From CAYQVW01 sp964421245 (lineage in GTDB: Bacteria; Margulisbacteria; WOR-1; XYC2-FULL-46-14): a stretch of DNA of 15,670 bases. The notes beneath the pieces are model-generated. The model made no database searches. It was not told the DNA's origin and saw nothing but the letters and a program-made list of their open reading frames with translations. This document shows positions 13,202 to 15,670 of the stretch, piece after piece (positions within the stretch are counted from its first letter, which is position 1; the number at the start of each line of letters is the position of its first letter). Made by a program: the position numbers and the translations under genes. The DNA lies in contig CAYQVW010000027.1 in NCBI GenBank assembly GCA_964421245.1, positions 1-15,670 of the forward strand, read 5' to 3'.

Positions 13202-14482
13202 ATGGGAACACCTATTAACCATTCAACAGCCTCCCGAGCTGTGCACATTTTAGCCCGCGAACCGGGTAACGGGGGAACGCTGGGCCAAATCGCCCACAAC
13301 CTCGCTTCTCACTCCTCAGTCTCAACCACACATGTTGTTCCAGCCTCAACTGCGATATCAGATGAATTGTTACCAAGTGGATCACTGGTTGCTCGACATG
13401 ATATAAATGGTGTAGATTCTATCGTTGTTGGCAGAGAAGCAAGGGCCTTATATCCCAATTCTCCCGATGATTTTGGTCCCTACGAATCGGCGGCACAAGA
13501 TTTGACTCAAGCCTTAGATTCTGGTGAACTTAATACACCAGCAGCAAGTGTAATGCTAGATCATCCTAAGGGATGGGTTATGGAAGCCAGGATGGAAGGA
13601 CTAGTTTCCCCCCCTTTGTCAGTTTGGGTCCCATTCGTAAGACCTCAAAGCAATTGGGGGCCAACCTTTGGACCAAGAGAGGGAGTAGAAAGAGCTCTTG
13701 AAAATGCAGATTTAATCCTGTTTTGGAGTCCTGAACATAGGGACCTGATGTTAAGTCAATATGGACAAATATTTAGGCATGTGGAGGGTAACTCACGCAC
13801 CTTAAGACAAAACCAATGGGTTCCAGAAGATGGTCCAGAAATACCAGCAAGTGTAAGGGAAAGTTTTTTTAGTTTAATATTGGATACTATGCAACAATCT
13901 GCAGTTGCACAACACACAAAAGCTGTCCCCAAAAATGATTCTGAACTATGGGTAGGATTCGACGAGGCAGAATCTAGAAAATTAATTGACGCAAAAAAAC
14001 CAATGTATGCAAGGAGAATTGCTGCAGATGCCAACACGGTCATAAGCTCAAAAGTATTAGTGGCAGAAAGACAACATTATCTAAGGGGACATTTTGTTTC
14101 TAATAAAAGAAGAACCGGAACAGAATTTAGACTAGAAACATTTTTGGATGATGGTAGTGGGAAATTTATAACCCAAGTGTGGCATAGGGCAAATAACAAT
14201 CAATATGCTCTTCTTAGAAGCTACACACATCAAAATCCAAAGGGAGAACTCAGCCCATTTGGACTGGCAACTTACCTAACTCTTAATCATCTTGTTGTTG
14301 AGGCAGCTACATTTAGAAGAGCAGCCGGCAAAAATAGTAGTGTTGATGAAGCCGGTAAGATTATTGCACAAAAAAGCAGATTCCATTTAGGAAGGTGGTA
14401 TCACGAAAGTGATCTCCCATATTTAACTGGTGGCTTTTGGACACACAGACTTGGTCACGAATTCTTTGCAAGGTCTGGTTAA
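13202..14482 (+). CDS. Orphan protein, 426 aa, faint GT-B glycosyltransferase resemblance
   Basis: No confident family. The frame opens at a GTG at 13193, but that GTG lies in the ribosome site AAGGGGTGG, so the ATG at 13202 is the start. The N-terminus has a Gly-rich GNGGTLGQIAHNLASH near residue 25 and later ADLILFWSPEHRDLMLSQYG. This pair faintly recalls the N-terminal domain of GT4 glycosyltransferases, but no UDP-sugar site (E-x7-E) is evident, so this is a guess. The C-terminal half (RRTGTEFRLETFLDDGSG, TQVWHRANNNQYALLRSY, HRLGHEFFARSG) matches nothing I know. There is no signal peptide or membrane segment. The first ~150 bases are markedly GC-rich (about 61% over 13241-13310) compared with the AT-rich remainder. 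It is driven by ECF-like element C and converges on the 53-aa gene with two bases between stops. Confidence 0.75.
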   Translation: MGTPINHSTASRAVHILAREPGNGGTLGQIAHNLASHSSVSTTHVVPASTAISDELLPSGSLVARHDINGVDSIVVGREARALYPNSPDDFGPYESAAQDLTQALDSGELNTPAASVMLDHPKGWVMEARMEGLVSPPLSVWVPFVRPQSNWGPTFGPREGVERALENADLILFWSPEHRDLMLSQYGQIFRHVEGNSRTLRQNQWVPEDGPEIPASVRESFFSLILDTMQQSAVAQHTKAVPKNDSELWVGFDEAESRKLIDAKKPMYARRIAADANTVISSKVLVAERQHYLRGHFVSNKRRTGTEFRLETFLDDGSGKFITQVWHRANNNQYALLRSYTHQNPKGELSPFGLATYLTLNHLVVEAATFRRAAGKNSSVDEAGKIIAQKSRFHLGRWYHESDLPYLTGGFWTHRLGHEFFARSG

Positions 14483-14484
14483 AC

Positions 14485-14646
14485 CTATAATTGCGGCCAA
14501 CTAGAGACATCTTCACCAAATTGGTCACGATTCTTTATAATCTTCTTTCTTAAATCGATCACATTCTTCTGTAATCCAGATAATGTTTCTTCAAATTCAG
14601 ATATTTGAGTCAATAATTCACCCGCAGTCGGTTTTTGCTCAGCCAT
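14485..14646 (-). CDS. Small 53-aa coiled-coil-like protein with its own promoter
   Basis: This short leftward gene starts at the ATG at 14646 (MAEQKPTAGELLTQISEF) and ends with W-P-Q-L and TAG. It is supported by a strong ribosome site AAAGAGGTGAT three to four bases before the ATG, identical to that of the gene at 12548, and by a promoter at 14796-14824. The middle (residues 10-43) is a probable amphipathic helix with Leu/Ile at heptad-like positions, rich in E, K and R. There is no membrane segment. The function is unknown; the size and helix would suit a small binding partner or adaptor. It converges on the 426-aa gene, so read-through from that gene would be antisense to it. Confidence 0.7.
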   Translation of the reverse strand: MAEQKPTAGELLTQISEFEETLSGLQKNVIDLRKKIIKNRDQFGEDVSSWPQL

Positions 14647-14789
14647 TTTAATCACCTCTTTATTTTTAAAGAATAAGAATTAAGATGAAGAATTAAGGGT
14701 AAATTTTACTTAATCCTTATCCTTCTTCTTATCCTTAAATTTTGCGATAGCAAAATTTACTGGCTCGTGTTGAATCCCACCAAACCTTC
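14647..14789 (-). promoter_or_regulatory. Structured 143-base leader of the 53-aa gene
   Basis: The leader runs from the predicted start near 14789 to the ATG. It holds two inverted repeats. One is a perfect 10-bp hairpin, TAAATTTTGC/GCAAAATTTA with a GATA loop on the plus strand (14736-14759). The other is a long imperfect one (arms 14668-14697 and 14709-14736, purine-rich against pyrimidine-rich, about 28 bases each). The long stem ends about 8 bases before the ribosome site, so folding could control translation. I recognise no known riboswitch class. Confidence 0.5.
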
Positions 14790-14795
14790 TCTCTG

Positions 14796-14824
14796 ATTAT
14801 ACCTAACACTATTCACGGCTGCAA
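14796..14824 (-). promoter_or_regulatory. Sigma70-type promoter of the 53-aa gene
   Basis: On the minus strand TTGCAG (14824-14819), exactly 17 bases, then a consensus TATAAT (14801-14796). The only leftward gene downstream is the 53-aa one, so this gives it a leader of about 143 bases. Confidence 0.6.
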
Positions 14825-14857
14825 GAAGAAGGACTTACATAGATTGTAGGGTGGTTA

Positions 14858-14904
14858 CAAAAACCACTCTTCGCTTCCCCACACCCCGCGAAGAGCGGTT
14901 TTTT
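14858..14904. terminator. Strong (bidirectional) rho-independent terminator with a competing hairpin
   Basis: ACCACTCTTCGC (14863-14874) pairs with GCGAAGAGCGGT (14888-14899) over 12 bp with one A-C mismatch, and T6 follows. A's upstream extend the stem and give a T5 tract on the other strand, so it may work both ways. It would end rightward read-through from the 426-aa gene. GTGGTT at 14851-14856 pairs with AACCAC at 14862-14867, which overlaps the 5' arm of the terminator, so the two folds compete as in an attenuator. Confidence 0.75.
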
Positions 14905-14911
14905 AAAATGG

Positions 14912-14944
14912 AGTGAAATTTTTCCATTTTTTATGTGAAATATA
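14912..14944 (+). promoter_or_regulatory. ECF-like bipartite promoter element, copy D
   Basis: AGTGAAATTTTT (14912-14923), 12 bases, then TGAAATATA (14936-14944), starting 8 bases after the terminator T-run. The expected start is near 14951, about 31 bases before the ATG at 14982. A 7-bp hairpin AAATATA/TATATTT (14951-14968) lies in the leader directly before the ribosome site. Confidence 0.65.
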
Positions 14945-14981
14945 TTTGCGAAATATAGCTATATATTTAGGGAGGTTGATT

Positions 14982-15575
14982 ATGTTAAGAATGACAGGGT
15001 ACCCGAAACTCGTAGTAAGAGCATTGGCAATTGAAGCTTTAAGGATGGTTAGCTTTCGTTATCCGCAAACGACACCGCAGCAAAGATTAATTAATGATTT
15101 AGTGAATTCCACAGGAAGAAGTGAAGGACCATTAGCTTGGGAGGCAAGAGAACTACTAATTAGATCACATGGATTATATAAAGGCAGTTCTCAATTTGCC
15201 ACTGAGATAAGTAATGATGTTGCCAAATCTCTTTTCCCACATAGCCATCATGCTCAAGGGAGATTTGTTGCGATACAGCTAAGGTCAAAGTACAAGAATT
15301 TGTTGGGGGAAATGCCAAAATTATTTGCTGCAATGGCACAGGAGAGGTATAGAGAAGACTCAGGTAATCATAATCGCAACTTGGTTTTATTCTTAGCAGG
15401 AGTTGCAAGAGAGGTCTTTCCCAAGATAAAATCAGATGCATATAATTTATGTCATGGCGATAGAGTGAGATTTGCTGAATCAATATTAAAAAATCTTCCT
15501 ATAGAACCAAATGAAGTGAACTCCATAAGAGAAAGTACGAGGCTCAACTGGGATAAACCACATTTGCTTTGGTAA
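14982..15575 (+). CDS. Orphan protein, 197 aa (start corrected)
   Basis: I do not recognise a family. The open frame extends upstream to a GTG at 14913, but that codon lies inside ECF-like element D, ahead of the predicted transcription start. The ATG at 14982 has the ribosome site AGGGAGGTTGA just before it. The protein begins MLRMTGYPKLVVRALAIEAL and appears all-helical and basic, with YPQTTPQQRLINDLVNSTG, a His-rich FPHSHHAQGRFVAIQLRSKY, FAAMAQERYRED and a tail ending NWDKPHLLW. There is no signal peptide or membrane segment. It is transcriptionally isolated by the upstream terminator and its own promoter. The only feature linking it to other genes here is the shared promoter element. Confidence 0.75.
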   Translation: MLRMTGYPKLVVRALAIEALRMVSFRYPQTTPQQRLINDLVNSTGRSEGPLAWEARELLIRSHGLYKGSSQFATEISNDVAKSLFPHSHHAQGRFVAIQLRSKYKNLLGEMPKLFAAMAQERYREDSGNHNRNLVLFLAGVAREVFPKIKSDAYNLCHGDRVRFAESILKNLPIEPNEVNSIRESTRLNWDKPHLLW

Positions 15576-15627
15576 TATACCGGAAAAACGGTTCACAATT
15601 TCACCTTGCACCCTAATTTGATCTTCC
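15576..15627 (+). other. Gene-free spacer between the last orphan gene and the IS-like end
   Basis: No gene is visible. ACCG and CGGT flank GAAAAA just after the stop, a 4-bp hairpin without a T-run on the plus strand, too weak to call a terminator. Confidence 0.3.
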
Positions 15628-15670
15628 CCCCAAAAAGTGGACACCGAATTATGAAGCCACAGATACCTTC
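15628..15670 (+). repeat. IS-like terminus at the right edge (outward facing)
   Basis: CCCCAAAAAGTGGAC (15628-15642) differs at one base from the outward-facing motif at 44-30 on the minus strand. Eight bases later an ATG at 15651 opens a frame that runs off the window (MKPQIP). The layout matches the left edge: terminal motif, ACC, short gap, start codon. It is probably the start of an insertion sequence, likely IS3-type (inference). Confidence 0.4.

Noticed and set aside
14668..14759. CRISPR or tandem-repeat array in the purine-rich region
   Set aside because: The similarity is between inverted arms of one imperfect stem, not regularly spaced direct repeats with unique spacers. No CRISPR array was seen anywhere in the window.
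14913..14981. N-terminal extension of the 197-aa orphan gene from a GTG at 14913
   Set aside because: The GTG is inside the conserved promoter element and upstream of the predicted transcription start; the ATG at 14982 has a strong ribosome site.
15573..15605. Sixth ECF-like site on the minus strand
   Set aside because: GGTGAAATTGTG with GTATATTA at the right spacing matches only part of the core block, and it would transcribe antisense into the 197-aa gene with no gene to serve.
1..15670. Composite transposon spanning the whole window
   Set aside because: The two IS-like ends face outward, each beginning its own element, and the interior is full of essential core genes and two tRNAs; shared ends only show that IS copies flank the region.

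Overview
The window looks like a piece of the chromosome of a small-genome bacterium, most likely a member of the Patescibacteria (candidate phyla radiation). This is inferred from gene content, compact ATGA/TAATG junctions, AT-rich coding and very short intergenic spaces, not from a database match. TGA is used as a normal stop (the LCP gene and ppdK both end in it), so the UGA=glycine code of Gracilibacteria/Absconditabacteria does not apply.

Layout. At 1-1630 an orphan, repeat-containing protein gene points left and ends against an insertion-sequence-like terminus. At 1632-3587 a sigma70-type promoter with a short leader and terminator-like hairpin precedes yqeK (HD-domain Ap4A hydrolase), an LCP-family cell-envelope enzyme and a broken or split rsfS. 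A tRNA-Ala(GGC) gene follows. At 3786-10238 lies a rightward run of core genes: ppdK, a type-2 dGTPase homologue, dnaG and rpoD; dnaG-rpoD is the conserved core of the macromolecular-synthesis operon. Converging on it is a leftward two-gene purine-salvage operon, mtnP-apt. tRNA-Glu(TTC) follows, its 3' end providing the stop codon of an LEA/WHy-type lipoprotein gene on the other strand. A divergent gene codes for a C_GCAxxG_C_C-type cysteine protein. From 12470 to the right edge are four genes I cannot assign to a family (three larger ones rightward, one 53-aa gene leftward), then a second IS-like terminus.

The most interesting signal is not a gene. The four larger orphan genes (one at the left edge, three at the right) each have the same bipartite 33-bp element upstream: RGTGAAATTTTY, then 13 bases, then GAWAWWAW. 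The block is invariant over GTGAAATTTT at all four sites and the spacing is identical. A fifth copy with the same spacing lies at the end of dnaG, just before rpoD. Read as a promoter it is TGAAAT plus a T-tract, a 16-base spacer and (N)GAWA, which is the architecture of ECF (group 4) sigma-factor promoters. This suggests a small, so far undescribed regulon of orphan proteins, possibly linked to the level of the housekeeping sigma factor.

Other points: three start codons near the right end must be moved from a GTG (two inside the Shine-Dalgarno sequence, one inside the ECF-like element) to a downstream ATG. At least three genes appear leaderless (-10 box, six bases, ATG). A 53-aa gene too short for routine ORF calling has its own promoter and a long structured leader.
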